Assembly (NCBI GenBank): GCA_002633025.1
Contig: NMRB01000365.1
Span: 23,923-87,922, forward strand
Origin: Notospermus geniculatus
Taxonomy: Eukaryota; Nemertea; Pilidiophora; Heteronemertea; Lineidae
DNA length: 64,000 bases
Reading direction: 5' to 3'
The position numbers were made by a program, and so were the translations under genes. The notes beneath the pieces were generated by a model. The model ran no database searches. It saw only the letters and a list, made by a program, of their open reading frames with translations, and was not told the origin of the DNA. The stretch's first letter is position 1; every line of letters begins with the position of its first letter. Below, one piece after another: positions 22,313 to 33,892 of the stretch.

Positions 22313-23004
22313 AACGTTGTCGTATGGCTAAACGGGCGCTTGCGAAAACTCGCTATTACCGAAAATTCAACAACTGAAAAAGTGAGATTTTGCATGAGAT
22401 GACGCTGCTGATATAAAGCTGTCATCCCATGCCAGTTTCATCCAATGAAAAAGGCACAGTTATCAAGAAAATTAACTTTTCGCAAAAACTCGATTTTTCA
22501 GAAAATTGGGCATTTTTGTGTCAAATAACACGAAATTAATAGGCATTTCCTGCTTAGTTTTTCGCAGTTGTGAATGAATTTCTGTTGTATTTATTTTGTA
22601 AAAATTTGGTAGGCTTGCACTTCAAAATGTTCGAGATATCAGAAGGGCGATATATTGATATTCTGATATTTTCGTGATATTTTGACTTTTCCTCAAATGT
22701 TTTCAAACCAACAGGCTTATTACACCTGAAAGTATCACATCCACATTTGAAAATCAAAGACTGGTGACTGACTACCGAGAAATTAAGAAAAAAAACTTTG
22801 TCATTACATTTACATCCCTTAGGCTCCGCCGACCCATTTGACCCCTCTGAATCGCGTTTCAGAGGAGTCTAGATAAGAGAGCTAAGATGTTGATTTTGCG
22901 TAATCCTATTGTTTTCCTTCTCTGCCTAATTTATAACAAAATGGAAAATAGGGTGCTGCCTTGCCGGAATGTTATGCAGTTGAACAGAGAATTCTTTGTT
23001 ATAT

Positions 23005-24115
23005 CAAACGAAATGGTCCATGGACCATGTGCTCACCCGGTTGGACATAACAGTCTAATGACAGAGGGAGGTAAGCTTACATATCATGAGCAATCTGGGT
23101 TAAGTCATTCCCAAGTAGGCCTTTGATGATTTTGGGGTTATGCCACTTGGTGGCCATGTTTGAAGTCAAATCAGGCCGAAATTTGACGTGCATGTAAAGG
23201 TCATCTAGAGGGAGGTATATGTATATGTTTGAGCACTCTGTGTCAAGCCGTTCCCGAGTAATAGCACTTACTTGATTTTCAGGTTACGCCACCTGGCGAC
23301 CATACTGGACGTCCAATCGGGCCGAAGCTTGGTATTTTTTATGGTACCCCTCCAATGCATGTTTATGCAAGATATGAAGTCGCTCGGTGAAATAATGACA
23401 AACTGGGCAGGTTCGTTACTTTTGTCGAACTTTGATCTCTGTGACCTTGAAAAGTAGGTCAAATCAAAATCCCGTTTCATATGTTAAAGTGTTTTTCACA
23501 TTGAACTGGCCAAAGGTACTTGGCTGACCTCTTGTCACTAAACTGTAATGGCATGACCACAAATAACAATGTTACACAACCCTCGGCAGCCACTGTCATG
23601 GCTGACCAGCCTTGGCTGACACCATGAAAGAGCTAAAATCTGTTTTCAAGTCAGTGTTGTGCAACACCACTACCTCTTGGTAAATGTGATCTGGTCATTC
23701 CTGAGTTCAACTAAGTACCTTTGGCCAGTCCAATGTGAAAAACACTTTATGTATCCTTATTAGCTGCACCTATGATAAAAATTTGGAGATGATCTAGTCA
23801 TTAGTTCAGGAGTTATTGCACTTTTTGTGGTTTTGGTTTTGGCCACCTGGTGGCCAAGCCAAGAATCGAATCGGACCAAAACGTGGTGCCACAGGTCATC
23901 TAACCTAGGGGTATATATGTACCAAGTTTCAGATCAATAGTCCCAGCGGCTACGAAACGTGCCACCAAAAGGCAAGATTCTGAACTTTGACCTCTGTGAC
24001 CTTGAAAAGTAGGTCAAATCAAAACCCTGTGGTAACGAAACGTGCCCTGCTAACGGACAATGACGGACGACGGACTCTGCTCCATCGTAAGAACTCATCC
24101 CGGTGAGCTAAAAAC
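23005..24115. repeat. dispersed ~285-bp-unit repeat, inverted copy
   Basis: The copy runs in the opposite direction to those at 3441 and 25115. It starts with ATGGTCCATGGACCATGTGC and ends near GGTGAGCTAAAA. In between it carries complements of the family blocks (GACCTCTGTGACCTTGAAAA, CCACCTGGTGGCCAAGCC). A segment at about 23500-23760 (GGCCAAAGGTACTTGGCTGA and its inverse TACCTTTGGCCAGTCCAATG) is a separate inverted-repeat insertion. Region 22313-23004 shows no gene. Confidence 0.65.
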
Positions 24116-24478
24116 TGCTTTAAATTTTCAGATCAAAGAGGATGAAAATTGACGATTTTACAATGCTAAATCTGTAGTATGTTTGGGCCGTAACCGTTAT
24201 GCATTCCCCCTTGTCTTGATACTCATGATTGCTTAATCTGTCCTACTTTGGAGGATTGGAACGGCTCACTTGTAATCGGAGGGGTGCAAGGTGCACTTAG
24301 GTCAGTGGCTCAGATTAAGATTATGTAAAATTAGTCAAAGTGGGAAGGTGTATTTCTGCTACATATTCTCTAAGGCCCTGTTTACCTAATGGTTGCAATA
24401 CTTATGGCCAGTGCCAGTGTATACATATAGGTGACAAAATTGGCGGCGGAGCAACAGACAATTCCCATTGGCAACACA

Positions 24479-24588
24479 GGGCCCATGTTCCCGAAGTCGT
24501 CGTTAGGTTAACGTAACGTTAAAACTAGAAAAATACATAGTGTAACGACATCGATAACCTTACAACGGTTTCGGAAACATGGGTCCGG
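24479..24588. mobile_element. palindromic MITE, GGGCCCATGTTC type
   Basis: The left end GGGCCCATGTTCCCGAAGTCG is mirrored by CGGTTTCGGAAACATGGGTCC on the right. It is about 110 bp, non-coding, and immediately adjacent to the next MITE. Confidence 0.55.
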
Positions 24589-24589
24589 G

Positions 24590-24706
24590 GTCCATATTCA
24601 TAAAACCTTGCGAGGCTTAATTCCTTGCTAAAGTACCCAGTTTGTACAGACCACTGTACACAACCAGTAACCAACTAAGCTAGCAGGGCTTTAGGAATAT
24701 GGGTCC
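24590..24706. mobile_element. palindromic MITE, CCATATTCATAAA family
   Basis: The ends are GGTCCATATTCATAAAACC and GGCTTTAGGAATATGGGTCC. Related copies occur at 29076-29193, 37024-37132 and 49728-49838. Its right end lies 22 bp before an exon acceptor and is included in the exon duplication next to it. Confidence 0.65.
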
Positions 24707-24927
24707 TGATCTTTACTTTCCTTTCAGTACAACATGGCCGCACAGTTGTACATCAAGCTGAAGATGTCAGAAAAAGCTGCTGAAATGTACGAAATGTTGA
24801 AGGGCTAAGCAGGGCTTTAGGAATATGGGTCCTGATCTTTACTTTCCTTTCAGTACAACATGGCCGCACAGTTGTACATCAAGCTGAAGATGTCAGAAAA
24901 AGCTGCTGAAATGTACGAAATGTTGAA
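24683..24927 (+). repeat. 126-bp tandem duplication across an exon start
   Basis: Bases 24683-24801 and 24809-24927 are identical, starting GCAGGGCTTTAGGAATATGG. They cover the MITE end, the polypyrimidine tract, the acceptor CTTTCAG and the first 74 bases of an exon, to GAAATGTTGAA. The exact identity means the duplication is very recent, polymorphic or an assembly artefact. Confidence 0.92.
24728..24801 (+). pseudogene. duplicated partial TRANK1-like exon
   Basis: The first copy of the duplicated exon start encodes YNMAAQLYIKLKMSEKAAEM and on to MLKG, then meets an in-frame TAA at 24805-24807. It has a full acceptor but no donor. A transcript spliced to this acceptor would run into the stop, so correct expression needs the acceptor at 24853 to be used instead. 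Confidence 0.8.
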
Positions 24928-25018
24928 TCACTACAATGATGCCATACATCTCTACCATGAATCGAAGAAGTATAGTAAAGCGTTTGGTGTGCTGCGAGAC
25001 TACCATAAAGTAATCCAG
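24854..25018 (+). CDS. TRANK1-like gene, TPR-like repeat exon
   Basis: This exon is 165 bp, in phase 0 at both ends (acceptor CCTTTCAG before 24854, donor CAG|GTAAAT at 25019). It encodes two helix-turn-helix repeat units: AAQLYIKLKMSEKAAEMYEM and YNDAIHLYHESKKYSKAFGV. The A-x-x-Y and K-A-F patterns continue the repeat array of the previous exon and parallel the vertebrate TRANK1 region between the helicase and the long C-terminal part. Such repeats usually form a protein-binding scaffold. The preceding intron is about 21.9 kb and full of transposons; the duplication just upstream supplies a competing acceptor. Confidence 0.85.
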
Positions 25019-25114
25019 GTAAATGCAATAACGAAATTACTAATCTGGTTGCAGGATTAGAATCGTGTATCCCGTCCAGGGCCTGTGGCTAAGAATCCAT
25101 TCACGCGATTTTTG

Positions 25115-26025
25115 CTCACCTGGGGTGAGCTCTTGTCGTGGGTCTGCGTCCGTCGTCCGTCGTCGTTGTCCGTTAGCAGGGCACGTTTCGTAACCGCTGA
25201 AGCTATTGATCTGAAACTTGGTACATATATACCCCTAGGTCAGATGACCTAGGACACCAAGTTTCGGTCCGATTCGATTCTTGGCTTGGCCTCCAGGTGA
25301 CCAAAAACAAAAACACGAAAAGTGAAATAACTCCTGAACTAATGACTGGATCATCTCCAAATTTTTATCATAGGTGTGTCTAATGAGGATACATTACATA
25401 TATAACGGGTTTTTGATTTGACCTACTTTTCAAGGTCACAGAGGTCAAAGTTCAAAATTTTGCCTTTAAGTGGCACGTTTCGTAACCGCAGGTGGTATTG
25501 ACTTGAAATTTGGTACATATATACCCCCAGGTCAGATGACCCACGACACCAAGTTTCGGTCCGATTCGACTCTTAGCTTGGCCACCAGGTGGCGGAAACC
25601 AAAAACACAAAAAGTGCAATAACTCATGAACTAATGACTGGATCCTCTCCAAATTTTTATCATTGACGGTTCTAATGAGGATCATGATGTAAGTAAGGGG
25701 TTTTTGATTTGACCGACTTTTCAAGGTCACAGAGGTCAAAGTTCAAAATTAAGTCATTTGGTGGCACGTTTCCGGAACTGCTTGGGCTATTGATTTGAAA
25801 CTTGGTACATATACATCCCCATGTCAGGTGACCTATGACACTACTTTTCAGTCTGATTTGATTCTTCGCTTGGCCACCAGGTGGCCAAAACCAAAGCTCA
25901 AAGTCCAGTAACTCCTGAACTGTAACTCAGGTGCATCTAATGGAACATTTCGATTTAACATTTGTCATTTGTTTTTCTGGCACGTTCACCCAGGTGAGCA
26001 CATGGTCCATGGACCATTTCATTTA
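25115..26025. repeat. dispersed ~285-bp-unit repeat, three units
   Basis: It opens with GCTCACCTGGGGTGAGCTC and a CGTCCGTCGTCCGTCGTCG tract. Units beginning near 25190, 25480 and 25770 follow, and it closes with CATGGTCCATGGACCATTTC at about 26000-26020. It is the most complete copy of this family in the window and starts only about 100 bp after the exon donor. Confidence 0.75.
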
Positions 26026-26144
26026 AGGATGCGATACCGCCCGAAAATCACTCTAACCATTTTTCCAGTTGATGAATCCATTGGAGAGTCAGGGGAGCGA
26101 TACTGCGTGCGCTATTGCAATGTATTTTTTCGATCGGTGATCCG

Positions 26145-26210
26145 TGTATGCCTCATGCGAGGGTCCGTGGGTTCGAATCTGGTTAGAAGCGATGTCTTTC
26201 ACCTTAGAAA
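26145..26210 (+). repeat. tRNA-like SINE fragment
   Basis: Contains GTCCGTGGGTTCGAATCTGG (B-box-like) followed by AGCGATGTCTTTCACCTTAG. The same tail follows the copy at 26371-26490, so both are pieces of one SINE family. Confidence 0.5.
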
Positions 26211-26370
26211 CCTGTTTCAATTTCATGTTCTTTAATTGTACTTTATATTATCTGTGACCCCTTCCATAACATAAAACTGTTTGGGTTCGGAGATTGTTTG
26301 GACTACTCGCAGGGTACTGATGGACGCCTCGTTTAAACATGGGCCATTGAACCATCTTTTTTGAAGATGG

Positions 26371-26510
26371 GGATTTGGCCTAGTGGTTAAGGCATGCTGC
26401 CCCTTAGTGCTGGCGATTGATGCATTATCCGAGGGTCCGTGGTTCCGAATCGGGTATGAAGCGATGTCTTTCACCTTAGAAACCTGTTTCTATTTCAAGG
26501 TCATCCATGT
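26371..26510 (+). repeat. tRNA-like SINE copy
   Basis: Contains an A-box-like TGGCCTAGTGGTTAAGGCAT and a B-box-like GGTTCCGAATCGGG, then the AGCGATGTCTTTCACCTTAG tail shared with 26145-26210. The A box to B box distance is about 50 bases, as in pol III promoters. The rest of 26510-28230 holds no recognisable gene; short inverted repeats occur at 27810-27850 and 27903-27940. Confidence 0.6.
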
Positions 26511-28238
26511 AGTGAATAAATTCCTGCCGCAAGGTATCGCCAAGGGAAATTCCGAATATTTTCGTCACAGCCCGCGGGTTTTCCCACCTTCTTGATTTGA
26601 GGCATTTTTCGTGATATTATCTTCGACGAGCTCCAGCATCCGAAAATACCGATGTAATTTTCATCGTCATTCCGTTTCTGTGTCACAAGGTTGTGGTATG
26701 CGCCCTGTCTTCGATTGATTAGAACCCCATGTGTACCCAGTATCGAACCCAATGTCAGAATACCGTGTACCCAGTACGTTTCCTTTTTTAATATGCAAAA
26801 TGGAAGCAACGAATATTATTACCAGCTTCTCATCCAAGAGCATTTGCCGTATAGATGCTTCGGCCATGGTCGCGAGCAGAAAGACCTTGCCGAGGATATG
26901 AATTCGCTTAGCCGTGTTCACACAGGCGGCGTGGTGCAGTGTGGTGGAATGCATTGAAAAAAACGCCAAGCGGTGGGAGTTTTGACATAAGGCGACAGGG
27001 TTGCTTTCGGTGGTCATTCAAATTGTACCAAAAATGTTCTTGAACAATAACGCCTCGCTGAAAGTCGCGCGACAAGCGATTCGACGCGGAAAGATACTGA
27101 CTGAGCGATCGGGGGCGGAGGAAATCGATCGTCGTGTCCTACCGCTTTTTACTGCATCGCGTCCCAACGCACGTGTGTACAGCTATAGGCTAAAGCCTAG
27201 TTCACACTGCAGCCGCGGTGCGACGCGGCGCGATCTGATTCCCACCACCATGCTTCAAACCAAGCGGGCACAGTGTCATCGGCACTATTTTTTGTGTTCT
27301 GTCCTGGATATCCGTCGTGGAGCTGAAGTTGCATATGCTCCCGACTTGTGAACTTTTTGATCGGCGACCGATGCCGAGTGTCGCAGGTGAGACGCAGCTG
27401 CAGTCATGTCATACTGTATCAGCGACTGATTTGTTCCGCGCGGTCGTGGATCCGACGCAAAGTGATCTGAAATGTCAGTCACTGCCTGTTTTGTGCCGTC
27501 GCAAGGTCGACCTGAAATAAGCATTATGCTGAAGACAAGTCGCACCTACGATTGCCTGCGACATGACGGAACAGTCGGCATCAAGTGAAGAATTCGCGGT
27601 TTGGTCGCAAAAAGTGAAAATGTGTGCGCTCGCCACTGAACAGGCGGCATCTGGACACGGAAGGAATCGTAGCGGATTTGTATTTGTATTTCATTTTTCC
27701 GTCAGGGTCGACGCGCTAGCATTATTGGCCCTAATAAGTACGAAAAGGCCATCACAAGCTACTCATGACCACTTACTAAAATTCCGCATATCTGACCACA
27801 GCGGATGCCGCTGCGGTTTGCCGCGAGCGGTGCGGTTTTCACAGGGTTTTGGATAATCGTTCGATTGTTTAACAATACATGGCGTGTTAATTATCTTGGT
27901 GCCTGTGAAAACCCCACTGCTCGCCGCAAACAGCGGAGGAAACTGCTGTAGGGAAGCAGGGCTTTAGACGTACTGTGCGCTGAAGTATTTCCCTGATTCT
28001 GCATGGCTTCTCATTCCGCAGCGGCGATGACCTAGACGAGATATCTCGCCATGGCTTGCTCTTTTGGGAGCTTAAATCCACAAATAAAAACGTTACCAAA
28101 TATAGACATAGTCAGTTATGATCTCGAGTCGTAGCAAATTAAGAAAGACCAGTGACCATCCGTCCATCCATAATACTTTATCTTTACGTTGGTTAACCAT
28201 ATCATATTAAAGGTGTGTGATTAGTAATAGTATTACAC

Positions 28239-29759
28239 TGGGTGACTTTAAAGTTTCGAGTTGGTGTTAGTGTCAGGTGTTGTTGTTGGTGTCAGTGTTA
28301 ATCTACAGCTCCAGACACCTGATCTTGGTAAACACCCAGTGTTAACACCCAGTGCTAACCTAGGTGTTAACATTGGGAATGGGTGTCAGTGTTAATCTGT
28401 ACCTCCAAACACCAGGTGTGAATCAACACCGGTGTCTACACCCAGTGTTAACACCGTGTTCCACTGGGTGTGGGTGTTGGGGAATCCCCATTTACACTTC
28501 CCCTTGCAGCTACAATAATATCACTCAGTTAGTTCAAGCTGTGCTATTGAAAGAGGTAGGGATGATGTGAAAATTTGACTCCAAACAGACAGATGTAGCC
28601 TAATCTGAACAACAGAGATGTTTGCATACGGCCTATATTGCGTACTCCAGATGCCAAATATGCCAAGAATATTTCAACTCTCCTGTGGGATGCAAAAGGT
28701 GAAGCACGGGGGTTGGTAGCTATTCTACTCGTCCAGAATAATTCTTCTGCCACAACTTCAACCTGGTCCTGAGTGAGCCTCATGTATGCCTCCAATGCTT
28801 CCATTACTTTCTGAAGCTTTACGATGGTGGTTTGGGTTTCTCTGGTCAGCTATTCCTGCCACCACTTCTTGAAACAGAACAAAAAAACATGGCTGCTAAC
28901 ACCAGTAACTTTATACTCTCGCCGGTGTTAACCCCTAGTGGGTTAGCGCTAATGAAAAACCGTTGCAATTTTCCAATAATTAACACCAAGTTCGGTTTAA
29001 GCTAACACCTGGTGTTCCAGCTGGTGTCAATTTGACACTAACACCCAACTTTAAATTCTGTTTACACCAACACTTGGGGCCGTATTCTAGAAGCCTCCTT
29101 AAGTGTAAGGTCGACCTTTAGCTATTGTTTGCAGGGTAGAATACAAAAGATTAAGGTGACCTTACATTTAAGGAAGCTTCTAGAATATGGCCCTGAGTGT
29201 TAACACCAGCGCCATGACTGGAGTATAAAGTCAGTGTTAAGATGACTCTTGGTGTCAGTGATAGTGTCATGAGGAGTCCGCTCTCTCGTACCTGCTGCAA
29301 AGATCAAACCGCACTGATAGCTGTAAGAGGTATTAAGCCCCTGGACAAACAACATTTGTTTCCGTGGAATAATGCTCTATTTTTAGCCAGATCCTCAGGC
29401 TGATGACTCACCTGTGGCAATGGTGATGTAATAGTAAACATGGCATTCCAGAAATGGGCTGGGGACTATTTTCCAGCCTATATAAATAGAAATACAGGTG
29501 TCTGGATTGGGTGTGCAGGAAATTATGCTTGGAGATTATGCCCTGGGTTGAGTGTAATAATTTTACAGTAGTTTTAGCGCAGTGTGTCCCTTATGTACAT
29601 GTAACACCAAACACCAACACCTACTTTAAACTTGGTTGACACCAACACCGGGTGTCAACAACAACACCATGGCCAGAGTATAAAGTTGGTGTTAACATGA
29701 TTCTTAGTGTCAGTGTTAGTGTTAACACCAGTGTTAACTCGAAACTTTAAAATCACCCA
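28239..29759. mobile_element. TIR element rich in GTGTTAACAC
   Basis: The terminal inverted repeats read TGGGTGACTTTAAAGTTTCG plus AGTT on the left and its complement at 29736-29759, with one mismatch. The interior is crowded with short AACACC/GGTGTT motifs in both orientations. A minus-strand stretch at 28544-28804 could be the remnant of a Harbinger-type N-terminus (HRRVEIFLAYLASG block), but this is weak. A CCATATTC-type MITE is nested at 29076-29193. Confidence 0.7.
29076..29193. mobile_element. palindromic MITE, CCATATTC-like
   Basis: The ends GGGGCCGTATTCTAGAAGCC and GGAAGCTTCTAGAATATGGC are inverted repeats. It is nested in the element 28239-29759. Confidence 0.6.
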
Positions 29760-30192
29760 AGCTGGGTCCTCAGCTGTGTCGCGTGATTTTTTGATAAAAT
29801 CCACGTGTTTTTTGTTAGGAGCGCGTGATATGTGTTTTGGGAGTGGTAAGTGGTTGATGATTTAAAGTGTAGAAATTGTCTGCCATGTAAGCGACTGAAA
29901 ATTTTATCCAGTATTTTAAATTTTCGTTGTTTGTCTGGTTCTCTCGACACTCCCCTCTCTTCGCTCTATTTCTTACATCTCATTATGACCACCACTACTC
30001 AGTGATGTGGTCAGTATTGTTTTCGCAGGACGCAACATCTTTCTCTACCACTTTCCTTTCCTCCACGTTTTCGGTCAAACTAGGGCATGCACGTCAAACC
30101 TGACTGGCGCACAAACTGTTAATGTCGTCTAAACCAGTGTACCCAGGTTACGGAGTTAGGATGGTTAGCGTTAACGATTAGAGTCAGGACTA

Positions 30193-30260
30193 GGTTTAGG
30201 GTTAGGGTAGGGGTCAGTGACAAGGGTTGAGAGTCAGGGTTGGGGTTAGGGTTAGGGGCT
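30193..30260. repeat. degenerate TTAGGG-like run
   Basis: Several imperfect TTAGGG units (GGTTTAGGGTTAGGGTAGGGG and GGTTGGGGTTAGGGTTAGGG). It is an interstitial telomere-like or GGGTTA-rich repeat. A shorter one is at about 550-566. The flanking 29760-30510 holds nothing else recognisable. Confidence 0.6.
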
Positions 30261-31299
30261 TGGGCTATAGGGATCAGTGTATAGGATCAGGACTGGACGA
30301 CATTCACCCACTGGCTCGGTCTAAAGATCTAATTGTTCTCTCGCGATGAAAAGATTCCTGTGCATTTTCATTCAGTTTTGGCTGAGATAATGAACTTTTT
30401 CAGCTAAATAAATCGGGATCGCCGTAGTCTATGAATAGAGTCGGAGTCTATAAATAGAACCGTGCGTGGTACACGAGATCTACATGTATGCATGGCAGGA
30501 CGTCGTGCCTGTGTACACTCTAAAATTTGCTGGGTCAAATTTGACCCAAATTGGCTTGATTTTGACCCAACAATACAATTAATATGCCATCAACAAAATG
30601 CTGGGTAAAGTTGACCCAATTAATTGGATCAACGTTTTCAATACAGTTATTGGGTCAGGAAAATGACCCCTCCCCAAATACTAGGTCATTATAGTGACCG
30701 AAATATTTAACTCCGTCCTATAGGACAGGGTATTATGTAACTTAATTTGGGGGTCATTTTCCTGGTACAGTTCCTGTGTTAAAAAGGCAGCATTTGGTTC
30801 ATTGCATATTAATCCCAGCAAATTGTAGTGTGAATGGGGTATACCAAAGCACATCACAAAGGGCCCGTTTCATAAAGTGACTTCAAGGTAATGGTGCCAT
30901 TAACTCAATGCACTTTCCACTTGATCCAAGATCGTTTGCATGGTAGAGAGAAAACTGATGTTATATAATTATCGTTTTCACAATTCTGAAAGAGAAACAT
31001 CCACAACTTTAAATTTGTGTCGCAGATTTCAAACCATAGTTTATTAATATTCTTATGTATTTGTTTTCGTAAGTACCCATTTCGCTATAAGTTTTTTTGC
31101 ACATAAGAACATAGTTGTTATTTCGCCAGGTAGAACTGGTTCATTGGTAGATTTCAACCCAATACTACTAGGTCATTTTGACCCAACCCCTGCACTTGGT
31201 TATTTTCGACCCAGTTTTTCAACCATTTTGCTTGCGCCAGTAGGGTTACAAAAATGGCCCAGCAAGGATTACCCAATATTATGACTTTGTTATTATGGT

Positions 31300-32085
31300 T
31301 CCCGATCACTAAGATCGGGAACCATATTGTTTTTGGTCATGGTGTGTGTGTGTCTGTCTGTGTGTCCGGTCTGTCACGCCTTCATCTCTAAATATCTCCT
31401 TCAACAGCTACAGTCCTGGTAACACATCCTACCCCTAGGTTTGTCAACCTGGGCAATCCAATGAGCTAATCATTTTCAACATCAGATGCCTCCATCATGA
31501 TGTAATCAACATATCAGACTTGATATTTTTTCCGTCACGCTTTTATCTGATGTCATAACTCGGCTCCTTTAGCACCTAGAGCAACAGAAACAAGTTCTAC
31601 CCTTTAAATAGGTTTTCATACCCTAGGAATCGAATGGACTGATTACTTTTCATCTGAGATGTAGGGGTCATGGTGATATCGATATCACAAATTTGATATT
31701 TTGAGATAACTTGCCATATTGTCAACTGAGCAACATGAAACAAGTCTTAGTTCATGCCTGCTTATCCAAGGACTGGACTGTGATAAAATTATCAGCCTCA
31801 CTTGTCCGGGTGATTGAAATACCATGAGATTTTGATATATCAAACTTGATAATTTGAAATATCTCTGCCTGTGGTAGAGATAGAGGCATGATATCACCTT
31901 ACTTGGGTTATTGATGATGCCGATTTCGATTATGCAACGACTTCGATAATCAGAGGTCAAGGTCAAGGTCACACTTGATAATTTGAAATATCTCTGCCTG
32001 TGGTAGAGGTAGAGGCATGATATCAGACATTTTTGAGAATGCCCATTTCGATTATGCAATGACCTTGATGATCAGATATGGTGAC
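31300..32085. repeat. dispersed repeat, related to 55000-55720
   Basis: This segment (for example AACCTGGGCAATCCAATGAG near 31448 and ATGCCTCCATCATGATGTAA near 31485) recurs as the reverse complement at about 55000-55720. Both copies lead into ACAAAA/GTACC repeats. Frames through it are not conserved as protein. Confidence 0.7.
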
Positions 32086-32087
32086 AG

Positions 32088-32250
32088 GACAAAACGTGCC
32101 CGGACAAAACGTACCTAGGACAAAATGTACCGGACAAAAGGTAGCAATTATTGTCCGGGTACCTTTTGTCCATTTTTACCTTTTGTACATTTTGTCCTAG
32201 GTACATTTTGTCCGGGTACATTTTGTCCAGTACCAATTTGTCCTAGAACC
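32088..32250. repeat. inverted GGACAAAA-GTACC minisatellite
   Basis: Units of GGACAAAACGTACCTA on the left are mirrored by TAGGTACATTTTGTCC on the right, around a centre at about 32150. A second cluster of the same unit lies at 55735-55915. Confidence 0.8.
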
Positions 32251-32751
32251 ATCAGATATCAAGATCAAGGTTAAGGTCAATTACGGGATGAGTTTATCAA
32301 GTTCTGTGGGCCTCGTCGTAATCCATCAGTCAGTGTACCCTAACTGCCTAATTTCTGTCAATGTATCCTGATCTCCATCAATGTATCTGATCTCTATGAA
32401 AGTATCTTGATCTCTACCAATGTACGGTATCATTCATGTACCGAAGGAAGCACCTGTACATCGGGAACCATTCGACATTTTACAATGTCATCTTGTTGGG
32501 TCAGAAATTGTTCGAGTGTGTCCGAAATGACCCAAATATTAACTGAAATTTGTTAGCACAGCAATTTGATCACGAAAATAACCCAGCAACATTTAGTAGA
32601 GTGTAGGCCTACATCCTGATCGATCGTTCGGCAGTTCATCGTATATACAGCATTCGAACACCGCCATCCTACGTCAACATAACAAACAAGCTTCTGGCAA
32701 AAACATTTGTGGTGTGGTCATGAATTCACTTTCAGTGAATTCTCAGTTCTA

Positions 32752-33549
32752 CAGGGTGTTTCAAAAAAAAAGTTGTCATCTCTAAAATATCTCCTAGAAC
32801 CCAAACCCATGAATATTTCTGGCTCAGATTTTTTAAGCTGCTTGGTGTAGACATACTCATAATGTTTATGTAATGTTTGTATGATGGTGTCTTGTTATGA
32901 CGGAACAGTGACCCCAAAAGTAAAAGGGTTCGAAATGCAGGTGTCCTCCAATTAATAAACCATGATGATGTAAGTGCACTGAGGACATTTCAATGATTGG
33001 GCTGAAGGGAACTCTGCAAACCCTTCTGAAATGCCATGTGGTAGGTAGATTCCAGTAATCCTGGCAAATTCTGAAGCCTACGCAACAAATGAAATAAATC
33101 TTTCATTGCTTTCTGATAAATATTTCCTTTTTTTGCATTTTGCACCTGCTCAGTCCGAGGCCTCTTATTCATCCACGCACGAAGCGGTCGGAGCCAAAAT
33201 TTCTCCAGCACCTCCATGCATCCTGACCTATCTACATACCAAATTTGAGCCAAAAATATTCATGGGTTTGGGTTCTAAAGTCTGGCAACATCTATCTTTG
33301 ACCTAATGGAATGCGGAAGTTAGGAAATTGATCGTTGGATTTTCCGCGGACCTTTAATCACATGCGGCTATTGAATGACCGGTGGACAACACGAACAATC
33401 GGGGAACGACAACAAGTGATCGACAGGCATGATTAAAAACCGCAAAGCTCTGCCACATTACATGACTTCCGCATTCCATTAGTCGAAGATAGGTGTTGCC
33501 AGACTTCAGGAGATATTTTAGAGATGACAACATTTTTTGAAACACCCTG
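32752..33549. mobile_element. mariner-like TIR element, TA-flanked
   Basis: The ends CAGGGTGTTTCAAAAAAAA and TTTTTTGAAACACCCTG are inverted repeats continuing with GTTGTCATCTCTAAAATATC. Both are flanked by TA (32750-32751 and 33550-33551). A second palindrome (about 33285-33515, AATGGAATGCGGAAG and its inverse) is nested inside. No intact transposase is seen. Confidence 0.7.
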
Positions 33550-33892
33550 TAGTTAGTATCTGCGACCCCAAGAGGTTTCGAATTCTGCTGAGTTTCCTTC
33601 AGTAAACCTAAAGCTATTACCAACTATCCATTTCACTGTGCTTACCTGCCGACTAGTGAAGGTCATTTTATTTTGCCGTTATTATTATTATATTTTGTCA
33701 TTTTGTGCCTCTAAAATATTTCATGTAGTGTGTGTCCATGAAATTTTATATTATTTATTTGGTGAAGACCTTGTAAGTTCTGTCGAACTTGTGACCGAAC
33801 CATTTCTGATTATTGAATAAAATATGTTTAAACTAACTAAAGACGTTAAGCGGCACAGCGGTCGTCAAGATGTCTGCATGGCAGCAGATCAG

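Larger units (their letters stand above)
19404..22350. mobile_element. TIR element, GTGAGGTTTCGC ends
   Basis: The terminal inverted repeats are about 45 bp. The left is GTGAGGTTTCGCAAGCGCCC, then GATTAGGCCCTACGACG and so on; the right is its near-complement at about 22306-22350. Both flanks read TATTA, suggesting a 5-bp target duplication. The interior holds the tandem array 19626-20560, two CA microsatellites and a dispersed repeat (about 21500-21780). No transposase was recognised, so this is a non-autonomous or decayed copy. Confidence 0.6.
30516..32603. mobile_element. TIR element, CACTCTA ends, TA-flanked
   Basis: The left end CACTCTAAAATTTGCTGGGT and the right end, whose complement is CACTCTACTAAATGTTGCTG, form inverted repeats, both flanked by TA (30514-30515 and 32604-32605). 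The interior near both ends is rich in TGACCCA/TGGGTCA. A different dispersed repeat (about 31300-32450) is nested inside. A TA target site suggests a Tc1/mariner-like mover; no transposase is visible. Confidence 0.65.

Noticed and set aside
26371-26510. Functional tRNA genes at the B-box-containing sites (also 764, 4826, 18138, 18322, 34170, 34385, 44096, 45260)
   Set aside because: The A and B boxes are fair, but acceptor stems do not pair and the copies are embedded in repeats with shared non-tRNA tails, so they are tRNA-derived repeats.
30193-30260. Chromosome end from TTAGGG units
   Set aside because: The units are few and imperfect, and gene sequence continues on both sides.
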